From NCBI GenBank assembly GCA_026986155.1, contig JALSPC010000047.1, positions 1-51,019 on the forward strand: a stretch of DNA of 51,019 nucleotides. The letters run 5' to 3'. This document shows, piece by piece, positions 14,784-23,383 of this stretch; position 1 is the stretch's first letter; each line of letters opens with the position of its first letter. The translations under genes were made by a program, and so were the position numbers. The notes under the pieces were generated by a model. The model searched no databases. It saw nothing but the letters and a program-made list of their open reading frames with translations, and was not told where the DNA came from. Origin of the DNA: a bacterium (lineage in GTDB: Bacteria > Desulfobacterota > S145-22).

Positions 14784-16076
14784 CTACAACCGCAGCTTGT
14801 CCAGGATTGCCTGGCTGATGAGGTGCTCTTTCTTCTTCTCGTAGCGTTCGTGTTCCTTCTTGGCGTGGACGATCTGGAGGTAGTGGAGCAGAGAGATGAA
14901 GAGGAGGCCGCCGGTCAGGTTGCCCACGACGCCGGGGACGAAGATCTTCTTGAACCAGAGGAGGATGGAGATATCGGCCCCCATGACCATGCCGAGGAAG
15001 ACCTCGGATGTGGAAACGATGACGTGCGTGAAAGAAAGGGAAGCCAGGATGAAGATGGTGGACCAGATGGCGATCATCTTGACCACGCTGTCCTTGGCGG
15101 CCAGGACGAGCCAGGTCATGGTCGTGATGATGACGCCCGCCCAGAAGGCGCTGAAGAACTCGGAAAGGTAGGGGCGGGAAACCTTGTACACGGATAGGTG
15201 GCGCAGGTGATCGATGGGCAGGGCGCCGATGGAATGCACCCCACCGAGGGCGACGAGCAGGGTGAAGGCGACGGCTCCGAAGAGGTTGCCGAAGAGGGTC
15301 CAGAACCAGAGTTTCCCGAGCTTGGAAACCGGTTCCCGGCCCTCGAAGACGGGCGCCACCGGGACGAGAAAGTTTTCCGTGAAGAGCTCGCTCCGGGAGA
15401 GTTTCAGGAGGATGAAGCCGATGGGAAAGATGGCGGCCCCAAGGATGTAGGCGGCCTTTTCGCCCAGGAGGCCCGCGAACCCTCCGGCGACGGCTGACAT
15501 GGCGAGGGCGCCGAAGGTGACATGCAAGGCGCCGATGATCCCCGACATGAACATCTCCAGCCAAGTCCGGTTCAGGCGGCTGACGCCCGTCTCGACGGAC
15601 TCGATGAAAACATCGAGGGGACTCTCCGATTCCGAGAGGTTGTCCACCTTCCGGAATTCCTTGATCAGCCCAAAATAGAGATCCCCGTGGCGGATCTCGT
15701 CTTCCAGGATTCTCGCGATGGCGGCCTTAGCCCGGGCGTCCTCGATGGTGAGCAGGTCATTCTTGTACTCGATGATGGCCTGGCGTTCAAGGACGTAGTT
15801 GAGGCGCATGAGGTCGGCGTCGTTTTTCAGGTTCCCCACGATCTCCATGACCTTGTTCTCGAGGGTCGCGTCGAACATGCGGGGGGTGCCGCCCAGGCGG
15901 ACGATTTCGGCCCTCAGAAGGCGCGCGTGCTCCCGCTCCTCGGCCGCGGTGGACTTGAGAAGGAGGGTCGTGTCCATGTCCTCAAACCTTTCCGCCATGA
16001 GGGTGTAGATCTTGTTGGCCGTGAGCTCGGCGGTGAGGTGCTCGTTGAGCCGTTCGATGAGGGTATCGCGGTTCAT
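14784..16076 (-). CDS. Ferritin-like domain fused to a formate/nitrite transporter (FNT) domain
   Basis: 430 residues. Residues 1-145 form a ferritin/rubrerythrin-like four-helix domain with di-iron-type ligands: E17, E47 and H50 (EEREH), E97 or E103, E127 and H130 (EDEIRH). Residues 175-400 are an FNT-type channel, recognised by SELFTENFL (229-236), a W-x5-GNLFGA segment (258-268) and SFTHVIVS with His351 at the place of the central pore histidine. The tail is charged (KKEHERYEKKKEHL). FNT proteins carry small monovalent anions such as formate, nitrite or hydrosulfide. A joined iron or redox domain is unusual. Last gene of a coupled operon; its ATG overlaps the preceding stop. Confidence 0.82.
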   Translation of the reverse strand: MNRDTLIERLNEHLTAELTANKIYTLMAERFEDMDTTLLLKSTAAEEREHARLLRAEIVRLGGTPRMFDATLENKVMEIVGNLKNDADLMRLNYVLERQAIIEYKNDLLTIEDARAKAAIARILEDEIRHGDLYFGLIKEFRKVDNLSESESPLDVFIESVETGVSRLNRTWLEMFMSGIIGALHVTFGALAMSAVAGGFAGLLGEKAAYILGAAIFPIGFILLKLSRSELFTENFLVPVAPVFEGREPVSKLGKLWFWTLFGNLFGAVAFTLLVALGGVHSIGALPIDHLRHLSVYKVSRPYLSEFFSAFWAGVIITTMTWLVLAAKDSVVKMIAIWSTIFILASLSFTHVIVSTSEVFLGMVMGADISILLWFKKIFVPGVVGNLTGGLLFISLLHYLQIVHAKKEHERYEKKKEHLISQAILDKLRL

Positions 16077-17245
16077 GAGTCGGGTCCCTCCTTGTGAAGG
16101 GTGAGAACCTTTTGATAGAAGCTTTCCACCGTCCGGACCTGCCGATCGAGTCGGAACTCGTTTAAGGCGAAGTCCTTCGCGGCCCTGGCCAGGGCGTCCC
16201 GCTGTTTTTCGTCCGTCGCCAGGGCGTAGATGGCCTCCGCGAGGTTTTCCGGCGTGTCCTCCACGACCACCCCAGCGTTTCCCTCGTCCACCAGCTCCGG
16301 CAGCATCCCCCGTTTCGCCACGATGACGGGCAGCCCCATGACCATGGCCTCCCGGAGGGCCCGGGCGGTGCCGTCCGAGCCGGGGGTGAGGAAGGCGAAG
16401 GCGTCCATGGCGGCGAGGGTGTCGAAGTAATCGTCCACGCGGTAGCCGGCCAGGATGACCCGGTCTTCCAAGCGGAATTTTTTGACGGGAGCCTCCACGC
16501 TCTCCTTGATCTCCCCGCTTCGTCCCACCAGGAGCAGTCGGAGATGGGGGAGGCGGTCCCGAAGGAGGTGGACGGCCTCAATGAGCCGGTCCGTTCCCCG
16601 ATATTTCTGAAAACGCGCCACGTTTCCCACCACGAAGGCGTCCCCGGGGATGCCGAAGGCGGGCCGCATGTGCTCGTAGGCACGGTGAAAGTCGGGGCGG
16701 TCCAGGTCGAGGGCCGGGTTGACGATGACCATCCGCTTCAGGGGAAAGGCGAAGCGTTCCCGGAGGAGATTAAAAGAGCGCCGGGAAAAGGTAACGAGCC
16801 CGTCGGTGAAACGGGAAAGGAGGAACTTGTTGGAGAAGGAAGGGGCGAGGGAATCCCGTTTGTGGTCCATGCGGACGACGGGGGGACGGCTCCGGCAGAC
16901 GCGCGCGGCGATACCGCCCACCAGGTGGTCGTGGGAGCGGTGAACCTGGACGAGGTCGAATCCCCCCCGGTCGATGAAAGATGGCAGGTGCCGAAGGTCG
17001 TGGATCGTGCCGGGGATGGAGGACCAGTTGTTCCACTTGAGGACGTGGGAGAGCTTAAAACGGGTCACGGGCGTCAGCCGGTAACGGCCCATGTAGGCAT
17101 GGATGCAGCGGTCGGTCTCGTAGGGGGGGAGCCCGTAGGCGAAGGTGATTTCGTGGCCCCGCGAGGCGAGGGCGTTCATGATATTGAGGACCGGTTCGAT
17201 GGGGCCGGTCCACTTCCAGTCGCTGTAGAGGTTCAGGATCTTCAC
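16073..17245 (-). CDS. Glycosyltransferase family 4-like (GT-B fold)
   Basis: 390 residues, GT-B type. The C-terminal half has the GT4 donor-site pattern [20 protein letters not shown] and [13 protein letters not shown], with [20 protein letters not shown] near residue 205. Lying directly after the two heptose-activation genes and overlapping them by 4 bases, it probably adds a sugar, possibly heptose, to LPS core or another glycan at the inner face of the cytoplasmic membrane. No transmembrane segment was seen. Acceptor and donor are inferred only from context. Confidence 0.85.
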   Translation of the reverse strand: MKILNLYSDWKWTGPIEPVLNIMNALASRGHEITFAYGLPPYETDRCIHAYMGRYRLTPVTRFKLSHVLKWNNWSSIPGTIHDLRHLPSFIDRGGFDLVQVHRSHDHLVGGIAARVCRSRPPVVRMDHKRDSLAPSFSNKFLLSRFTDGLVTFSRRSFNLLRERFAFPLKRMVIVNPALDLDRPDFHRAYEHMRPAFGIPGDAFVVGNVARFQKYRGTDRLIEAVHLLRDRLPHLRLLLVGRSGEIKESVEAPVKKFRLEDRVILAGYRVDDYFDTLAAMDAFAFLTPGSDGTARALREAMVMGLPVIVAKRGMLPELVDEGNAGVVVEDTPENLAEAIYALATDEKQRDALARAAKDFALNEFRLDRQVRTVESFYQKVLTLHKEGPDS

Positions 17246-17730
17246 GCGTCGGCGTCCTTGATGACATCGATCAGGGTGGACGAGGCGTGATCCTTGGGAT
17301 CCCCCACGATGGCTACTCTTCCCCCGTATTCCCGGACGACCGCCCGTTCCGGGACGGACTCCTCCGTGTAGTCGGTTCCCTTGGCGTGGATGTGGGGCTT
17401 GAGCAGCCTGAGGAGGGGCTCCACGGTGTCCGTGTGGAAGAGTGTGAGGTAGTCGACCATCTCCAGCGCGGCAAGGATCTCGAGGCGCTCCGATTCCGGG
17501 ACGACGGGACGTCCCTTTCCCTTGAGACGGCGGGTGGAGGCGTCGCTGTTGACGGCGACGACGAGGATGTCCGCCAAGGCCTTGGCGCCCCGGAGGTAAC
17601 GGACATGCCCCACGTGGAGGATGTCGAAGCAGCCGTTGGTGAAGACGACGGTCTTGCCTTCTCCCTTGAGCCGGTCGAGGGTTTCTTTCAGGACGGCGTG
17701 GTCAAGGACGATGCGTCCCATGGGGGACAT
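17242..17730 (-). CDS. rfaE2: D-glycero-beta-D-manno-heptose 1-phosphate adenylyltransferase
   Basis: 162 residues of the cytidylyltransferase-like nucleotidyltransferase fold with the HxGH signature ([17 protein letters not shown]). It is the second domain of HldE, here a separate protein as in many non-enteric bacteria. It converts heptose 1-phosphate and ATP to ADP-heptose for LPS core. ATG 17730 is used, but ATG 17721 (MGRIVL) is equally possible; both overlap the kinase gene by 20-29 bases. Confidence 0.92.
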   Translation of the reverse strand: MSPMGRIVLDHAVLKETLDRLKGEGKTVVFTNGCFDILHVGHVRYLRGAKALADILVVAVNSDASTRRLKGKGRPVVPESERLEILAALEMVDYLTLFHTDTVEPLLRLLKPHIHAKGTDYTEESVPERAVVREYGGRVAIVGDPKDHASSTLIDVIKDADA

Positions 17731-18727
17731 GCTCGCTTTCTATGAAGGTCAAAAGTTCCCGGGGAGTCAGGGTGGCGGCGCCCCGCTTCATGACGACGAT
17801 CCCGCCGCCGTAATTGGCGATCCGCGCCGCGTCCTTGTAGGTGGCGCCGCAGACCTTCGCGAGGGTGAACAGGGCGGCCACGGTGTCCCCCGCCCCCGTG
17901 ACGTCGATGATTTCGTCGGAGCCCACGATGGGGATGCGGGTTACCTCCCCGCCGTCCTCGAAGAGGGCCATGCCGTGGTTTCCCATGGTGACGAGCAGGG
18001 CCTCCAGGTCCAGGCCTCGATAGAAGTCCCGGCCGATGTCCAGGAGCTCCGCCTCGTTTTCCGCCGTCCGGCCCGCGGCCATCTGGAGCTCGGATTCGTT
18101 GGGGGTCATGACGTGGACCCCGGAAAACTCCCGGAGCCGGTAGCGCGAGTCCACCACGGTGAACCGCTTCTCCGAGATTGCCTTTAGGGCCTCGAGAATC
18201 CGCCCGCTGATGAGCTGGTAGCCGTAGTCGGAGATGAGAAACGCGTCCACCTCGTCGGCCAGGGCGCGGATGTGCTCCAGTATCCGGTTTTCCACCTCCG
18301 GTGGAAAGGGGCCCGGCGCCTCCTTGTCGATCCGGATGACCTGCTGTTTGGAGGTATGGTCGTCGCCCGCCAGGATGCGCATCTTGGTGGTGGTGGGAAT
18401 CTCCGGGGTAACCTCGATGAAGTCGGTGGGAATGTCCCTCTCCCGGAAGATGGACAGGAGGGTCGCGCCGGCGGAATCGATACCCAGGCGGCTGATGGGG
18501 ATCACCTGGCAGCCCATGGCTGCCAGGTTGAGGATGGTGTTTCCCGCGCTGCCGGGAAGGAGCCGTTCCCCGTCGTAGCGGACCACGAGGACGGGTGCCT
18601 CCCGGGAGAGTTTCATCGGTTTGCCGTAGATGTACTGGTCCGCGACGATGTCCCCGATGACGGCGATGCGGGCGCCTGGAAAGCGGGAGATGATCTCTTC
18701 GTAGCTTTTGAGGTTTTCAGGCGTCAT
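17702..18727 (-). CDS. rfaE1: D-glycero-beta-D-manno-heptose-7-phosphate kinase
   Basis: 341 residues, PfkB/ribokinase family, equivalent to the first domain of HldE. Visible features: [13 protein letters not shown] near residue 20, the glycine-rich [14 protein letters not shown], and the C-terminal signature [12 protein letters not shown] that carries the catalytic Asp. It makes heptose 1,7-bisphosphate. AGGAG precedes the ATG. It heads the ADP-heptose part of the operon. Confidence 0.93.
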   Translation of the reverse strand: MTPENLKSYEEIISRFPGARIAVIGDIVADQYIYGKPMKLSREAPVLVVRYDGERLLPGSAGNTILNLAAMGCQVIPISRLGIDSAGATLLSIFRERDIPTDFIEVTPEIPTTTKMRILAGDDHTSKQQVIRIDKEAPGPFPPEVENRILEHIRALADEVDAFLISDYGYQLISGRILEALKAISEKRFTVVDSRYRLREFSGVHVMTPNESELQMAAGRTAENEAELLDIGRDFYRGLDLEALLVTMGNHGMALFEDGGEVTRIPIVGSDEIIDVTGAGDTVAALFTLAKVCGATYKDAARIANYGGGIVVMKRGAATLTPRELLTFIESEHVPHGTHRP

Positions 18728-18777
18728 CGATTCTCCTGGAGAATTTGCCTAATGGGTACACATCTCGCGCGGCCTTG

Positions 18778-19188
18778 TCAAGGCGTGCCGACGAGGCACC
18801 GGGTGAAGGATTCGGGAAGCCGGACGAGCCTCCCCGCCATGTCCGTGCAGACGTGCTTGGTATAGCCTTGGGCGAGCAATTGGCCGGTGGCATCGTTGAA
18901 AATCTTGTACCCGAAGACGAGGGTCTTTTTCTTCAATTCCTGGATGGTGGTCTCGACCCGGACGCGCTCGTCGTAGCGGGCGGGGGCCTTGTAACGGCAG
19001 TGGGCGTCGGCTACCATGAGGCGGAAACCGCTTGTCTCCAGCTCAGCGTAGCTGAATCCCATCCGGCGGCAATACTCGGCGCGGCCCATCTCGAACCAGA
19101 CGAGGTAGTTGGCGTAATAGACCACCCCCATCTGGTCGGTCTCGGCGTATCTCACCCGCAGCGTGAGGGAGACGACCGGGGTCTCCAT
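18778..19188 (-). CDS. Acyl-CoA thioesterase, YbgC/4HBT family
   Basis: 136 residues with the 4-hydroxybenzoyl-CoA-thioesterase hot-dog pattern: RYAETDQMGVVYYANYLVWF contains the catalytic Asp, followed by ARYDERVRVETTI. The family cleaves short acyl-CoA or aryl-CoA thioesters. The ATG at 19188 shares its A with the stop of the radical SAM gene (TGATG); a GTG at 19191 is the alternative. Substrate cannot be told. Confidence 0.88.
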   Translation of the reverse strand: METPVVSLTLRVRYAETDQMGVVYYANYLVWFEMGRAEYCRRMGFSYAELETSGFRLMVADAHCRYKAPARYDERVRVETTIQELKKKTLVFGYKIFNDATGQLLAQGYTKHVCTDMAGRLVRLPESFTRCLVGTP

Positions 19189-20063
19189 CACAGCCCCCGG
19201 TAGGCCTCGGGCCTGAGGATGCTCTCATCGTGCCTCTGGATCACCTCGCGGATGAGGGCGAGGATCTCCTCCTTGCCCTCGGGGAGCCAGACCTGGACGG
19301 GGAGGTAGTTGGAGGCGTGGTTCGAGGAGAAGAAACAGTGGGTGACATCCATGTTGGCGATGATCAAGGCCAGTTCTTCGAGCATCTCGAAGGGCCCGGG
19401 GAGGTGAAAACGCCCCTCCTCGTACGCCTTGCACAGGGGCGCGGGGGGAACCAGCATGAGGGAGAGCGCCGCGGCAAATTCCGGATCCATCTTGCTCAGG
19501 ACCTTGCCCGTGTCGATGGCGTGGACCTTCGACATCTCCCTGCCTCCCAGCCCCAGGATCACCGTGACGGACAGGGTGATACCCGCGGCATGAATGCGAC
19601 TTGCCGCATCGATCATGTTGGCCGTGGTGTCCCCCTTGTTGACCTTCCTGAGGATCTCGTCGTTTCCCGACTCGAGGCCGATGTAGACGATCCCCAGTTT
19701 CAGGTCCCGGAGGATCTTGAGATCCTCCACGGATTTCCGGAGAATGGCCTTGGCGTTCCCATAGATCCCGATCCGTTCCAGGTTGGGGAAGGACTCGTTG
19801 ACCATCTCGAGAATCCGGACAAGTTTCTTCTGGGGGATGATCAGGGCGTCCCCGTCGGCCAGGAAGACCCGCCGGACATGCCCGGCGAAGGACTTGGCTT
19901 CCGCTAGGTCCCCGGCGATCTCCTCGAGGGACTTTATCTGGAACCGTTTGTCCTTGTAAACGGAACAGAAGGCGCACTTGTTATGTGAACACCCCACGGT
20001 GACCTGAAGGATGAAGCTTCGGGCTTCACTGGGGGGGCGATAGATGGCCCCGACGTATGGCAT
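19188..20063 (-). CDS. Radical SAM protein
   Basis: 291 residues from ATG 20063, which has GGAGGT upstream; the frame extends further upstream but without family features. The cluster motif is GCSHNKCAFCSVY, that is C-x4-C-x2-C instead of the common C-x3-C-x2-C. A GxE-like VYIGLESGNDEIL and SVTVILGLGGREMSKVH follow, as in COG1032-type proteins. No substrate is known. It lies 16 bases after ftsB and is coupled to the thioesterase gene. Confidence 0.85.
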   Translation of the reverse strand: MPYVGAIYRPPSEARSFILQVTVGCSHNKCAFCSVYKDKRFQIKSLEEIAGDLAEAKSFAGHVRRVFLADGDALIIPQKKLVRILEMVNESFPNLERIGIYGNAKAILRKSVEDLKILRDLKLGIVYIGLESGNDEILRKVNKGDTTANMIDAASRIHAAGITLSVTVILGLGGREMSKVHAIDTGKVLSKMDPEFAAALSLMLVPPAPLCKAYEEGRFHLPGPFEMLEELALIIANMDVTHCFFSSNHASNYLPVQVWLPEGKEEILALIREVIQRHDESILRPEAYRGL

Positions 20064-20079
20064 AACCTGACCTCCGGTC

Positions 20080-20370
20080 TCAGTGATGGGATTTGAATTT
20101 GAAGACGAGTTCATCGGGTTTGCCCACGTCCAACTGCTGGCGGACAACCCGTTCCTGGTAGTCTTTGTCATGTTCCAGTCGATAGACCTCGTGGGACATG
20201 CGGCGGTTTTCAACCTCGAGCGCGCTGATTCTTTCCTCCATCTGCGCCTTCGTCTGAAGGAGATGACGATATGCAAGCCATCCCTTCTTCCCGAAGATGG
20301 TCACCCATCCCACCAGGAGGATGGCCACAACCAAAAGGATGGTAATGACTTTGAAACTTCGTGCTTTCAT
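20080..20370 (-). CDS. ftsB: Septum formation initiator, FtsB/DivIC family
   Basis: 96 residues: short cytoplasmic N-terminus, one membrane segment (VITILLVVAILLVGWVTIF, about residues 8-26), a coiled coil (about 38-70, KAQMEERISALEVENRRM), and a conserved ending with VVRQQLDVGKPDELVF. This is the small bitopic divisome protein that pairs with FtsL and FtsQ. First gene of the run through to 14784. Confidence 0.85.
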   Translation of the reverse strand: MKARSFKVITILLVVAILLVGWVTIFGKKGWLAYRHLLQTKAQMEERISALEVENRRMSHEVYRLEHDKDYQERVVRQQLDVGKPDELVFKFKSHH

Positions 20371-20455
20371 AAGTTCAAGCCCGCTCCCGCCTTTTTCAAC
20401 TATACTTTAATATAGTATTATAGCACAAATCGGCCGGATTGAGCAGTTCCCGTTT

Positions 20456-20962
20456 TCAGTAGGTCTTCGCCCGTTGCTTGACCCGGTGCGGTGCGTCGAA
20501 GGCCTCGTAAAGGGCGTCTATGGCGGCATCGACACTGCGGGACTCCACGACGCAGGAAACACTGGAGATGGAGGTGCTGATGGCAAGTGTATTGACGCCC
20601 ACGGAGGCGAGGGCCGAAAACATCACCCCGGAGATCCGCGGCCTTTCCCGGAAGTGCGGCCCAAAGACGCTGACCACGGAGACATCGGGAATGTAGGTGA
20701 CCACCTTCGCGCCCACCTCGCCCTTGACGGTTTCCAAGGCGGCGACGGCCCGTTCCAGATCTCCCTCGTCGATGCAGAAGGTGAAATTGGCGAAGCCGTC
20801 CAGATCCGCGCTCTCCACGAGGAACTCGATGTTGACGTTGCTGTTGCCCAGGGCCCCGAGAATGAGACCGGGGGTATCTATCCTGTCCGGAACGGAGAGT
20901 AGCTTGACGATGGCCCTGCCGTCGCTCTGCATGATGCCGCCGACTTTTATCTTATCTTCCAT
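20456..20962 (-). CDS. Tandem ACT-domain regulatory protein
   Basis: 168 residues that look like the paired ACT domains at the C-terminus of aspartate kinase, without a kinase domain. The first repeat is seen at VKLLSVPDRIDTPGLILGAL, the second at VSVFGPHFRERPRISGVMFS with VNTLAISTSISSVSCVV. Such free-standing proteins probably sense amino acids. It lies 42 bases downstream of the phenylacetate-CoA ligase gene on the same strand, so joint transcription is likely. Confidence 0.75.
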   Translation of the reverse strand: MEDKIKVGGIMQSDGRAIVKLLSVPDRIDTPGLILGALGNSNVNIEFLVESADLDGFANFTFCIDEGDLERAVAALETVKGEVGAKVVTYIPDVSVVSVFGPHFRERPRISGVMFSALASVGVNTLAISTSISSVSCVVESRSVDAAIDALYEAFDAPHRVKQRAKTY

Positions 20963-21004
20963 CCTTATCTCTCCGTGTGTTCTCGGAAATCAAACGCTTC
21001 ATGT

Positions 21005-22291
21005 TCAATTGTCCCACTTCCTTTGATCGTCGATCTTCTTGTGGCGTTCGTAGATGGCGCCCCGCACCACGAAGTCCACCTCTCCCCGGACGTTCAGGAT
21101 CTCCTTGATGGCCCGTTGCAGCTTGGCCCTGAGGATATCCTTGTTGACCGAGCTGTCCCGGAGCTCGACCTTGAAGGTCATCTGGTCCATGTGTCCCTGG
21201 CGGGTAATGACCACTTGGTATTTTTCGACTTCAGGAAACTTGGAGATGATTTCGTCCGTTTGCCACGGATGGATGAAGGTTCCCTTGACCTTGGTGACCT
21301 GGTCGGTTCTCCCAAGGATTCTCCCCAGTTTCGGGGCCGTCCGGCCGCAGGCGCAGACCTCCCCGGTGAAGTAGGAGAGATCCCCCGTGGCATAGCGGAT
21401 CATGGGATAGGTCTTGTTGAAGTTGGTGGCCACAATTTCGCCGGTTGAGCCGTCGGCCATTTTTTTGCCCGTATCAGGGTCGACGATCTCGACAATCACG
21501 TCATCGCAGAGGTGCATTCCTCCACGCTTGGGGCACTCGTAGGCCAGGCAGCCCGTGGTAACCGTACCGTAGGCCTGAGAAACGCGGACCCCCAGTTTCG
21601 ATTCCAGGAGGGACCGCATGGATTCGGGCAACATCTCGGCGGAGACGAAGGCGGCCTTGAGGAAAAGATCCTTCTGGGGCCGAAGCCCCTCGCTCTCCGC
21701 CCGCTGGGCGAGGGTCATGAGAAAGCTCGGGGTTCCCACGAGCCCGGTGACCTTGAGTTTCCGCATAATGGTCAGCTGCACCAGGGAATTCCCCGGGCCC
21801 GCGGGGACCACGGAACACCCAATCATCTTCAGTGAATCATCCAGGATAAACGCGAAGGGCCACATGTGATAGTTGAAGGTATTCTGGACGATGTCGCCCT
21901 TTCGGAATCCCGCGGCGAAGAGGCCTTGCGTCCAGCCTATCTCCCTGTATTCCCAGGGACCCGGCTCGTAGATAGGCCCGGGAGAGACGTAGATGCGGCG
22001 CATCCGGCCCGTCTTGACCGCCTCGAATCCCCCGAAGGGGGGGAGTTGTTTCTGTGATTCTATCAGGTCCTCCCTGCGGGTGATGGGGAGTTTCTCCAGG
22101 TCGTGGATGGATTGAATGTCTTCGGGGACACATCCCGCCTCCTTCATCTTCCTCTGGAAGGAAATGGAGTGCTTGTAGGCGTGCGCAACAATCTCTCTGA
22201 GCTTCCGGGTCAGGGTTTCGATCCGCTTTCCTTTAGGCATGGTTTCGAGGGATCGATCAAAGTAATCCGGCGATTTCTTTCTTGGAACCAT
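21005..22291 (-). CDS. Phenylacetate-CoA ligase family protein
   Basis: 428 residues, the usual PaaK length. Typical features: ARNDLIE-type opening (LPITRREDLIES), the adenylate-binding region SQAYGTVTTGCLAYEC, and GEIVATNFNKTYPMIRYATGDL, with a Cys pair (CACGRTAP) and a C-terminal KVKGTFIHPWQTDEI. It forms an acyl-AMP and then a CoA thioester from an aryl or arylacetic acid. Many anaerobes hold several copies with different substrates, so phenylacetate itself is not certain. GGGGAGG precedes the ATG. Confidence 0.88.
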   Translation of the reverse strand: MVPRKKSPDYFDRSLETMPKGKRIETLTRKLREIVAHAYKHSISFQRKMKEAGCVPEDIQSIHDLEKLPITRREDLIESQKQLPPFGGFEAVKTGRMRRIYVSPGPIYEPGPWEYREIGWTQGLFAAGFRKGDIVQNTFNYHMWPFAFILDDSLKMIGCSVVPAGPGNSLVQLTIMRKLKVTGLVGTPSFLMTLAQRAESEGLRPQKDLFLKAAFVSAEMLPESMRSLLESKLGVRVSQAYGTVTTGCLAYECPKRGGMHLCDDVIVEIVDPDTGKKMADGSTGEIVATNFNKTYPMIRYATGDLSYFTGEVCACGRTAPKLGRILGRTDQVTKVKGTFIHPWQTDEIISKFPEVEKYQVVITRQGHMDQMTFKVELRDSSVNKDILRAKLQRAIKEILNVRGEVDFVVRGAIYERHKKIDDQRKWDN

Positions 22292-22435
22292 TCTATTGCC
22301 TCCCCGTTAGAATGCTTGAGATTTCCATGGGATTCCTCTTATCAAGACCGATTAGCACACGTCATCATTCGAGTCAAGATTAAAACATGATTCAGCTTTC
22401 TCCAACCCAAATGTAAAATTTTATCCCCTAAGGCA

Positions 22436-22464
22436 TTGACATTCTTTTTATATTTTATCATATT
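22436..22464 (+). promoter_or_regulatory. Predicted promoter of the HDOD gene
   Basis: TTGACA (22436-22441), 17-base spacer, CATATT (22459-22464) in an AT-rich stretch 44 bases before the start codon. Confidence 0.6.
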
Positions 22465-22507
22465 ATCAGAAATTCTTATTGTAAGGAACCGGGGCAAGGG
22501 AAGAACT

Positions 22508-23383
22508 ATGGAAAAAGAAAAATTACGAAAAAAAATCTTTGCAAAAATCAACACCCTTCCCGCGCTTCCCATCGTAATCCCCAAACTTTTGAACCTTCTT
22601 GACGAAGAAGAAACGCGAGCGGCACAAATTGTGGATACTGTCTCCCATGATCCCGCCCTTACGTCAAAAATACTTCAAGTAGCCAATTCAGCCTACTACG
22701 GATTCCCCCAAGAAATCACCAGCTTAGATCGCGCTATAACCCTTCTCGGTTTCAATATGGTCAAATCCCTCGCCCTTTCGATAGGGGTGATTCACACGCT
22801 TCCATCGCGCCCTAACTGCCCCCGGTTTTCCCATGAGGATTTATGGATACACTGTCTCGCGGTTGCCACGCTCATGCGGCATCTGGGTCAGCAATTCCGA
22901 CGCGACGGGGAAGAGCCGGAAACATTTTTCACTATCGGACTTCTGCACGATATCGGCAAAATCGTCCTGGACCAATTTTTCGCCGAAGAATTTCAAAAAA
23001 CCCTCGAACTCGTCGCGAAAGGGGAGGCCCTCCCTTTTCATGACGCTGAAAAACGCGCCATCGGCATTGATCATGGCGAAACAGGTGCCCTTCTTCTTTC
23101 AAGATGGCGTTTCCCTGATGTGGTCGTCCGTCCCATCCTCGCGCATCATCAGGAGGGTGGAATCAACGATGAAACCATAGCCGCAAGCGTGGCTTTCCTG
23201 CGAATTTCAGATTTCGTGGCACAGGATGAAGGAGTGGGAAGCGGAGGCAATGTAGTTCCGCTGCCCGTCAAAGAAACGGATATGGCCCTCCTCGGCATGA
23301 ATGAAGAGGTACTCGCTGACGCCGTCGATTTCCTGAGAAATGTCAAGGAAGGGATCTACGCCTTCTACCAGGCCATGCGTTAA
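22508..23383 (+). CDS. HDOD domain signalling protein
   Basis: 291 residues from ATG 22508, preceded by GGGGCAAGGGAAG. The HDOD domain fills most of the protein: INTLPALPIVIPKLLNLLDE, VSHDPALTSKILQVANSAYY, LLGFNMVKSLALSIGV, and an HD-like LLHDIGKIVLDQFF. These proteins act in signal transduction without a proven enzymatic role in most cases. Base composition is clearly lower in GC than the flanks, with A-rich N-terminal codons. Its last 41 bases overlap the tail of the opposite GH13 gene. Confidence 0.88.
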   Translation: MEKEKLRKKIFAKINTLPALPIVIPKLLNLLDEEETRAAQIVDTVSHDPALTSKILQVANSAYYGFPQEITSLDRAITLLGFNMVKSLALSIGVIHTLPSRPNCPRFSHEDLWIHCLAVATLMRHLGQQFRRDGEEPETFFTIGLLHDIGKIVLDQFFAEEFQKTLELVAKGEALPFHDAEKRAIGIDHGETGALLLSRWRFPDVVVRPILAHHQEGGINDETIAASVAFLRISDFVAQDEGVGSGGNVVPLPVKETDMALLGMNEEVLADAVDFLRNVKEGIYAFYQAMR

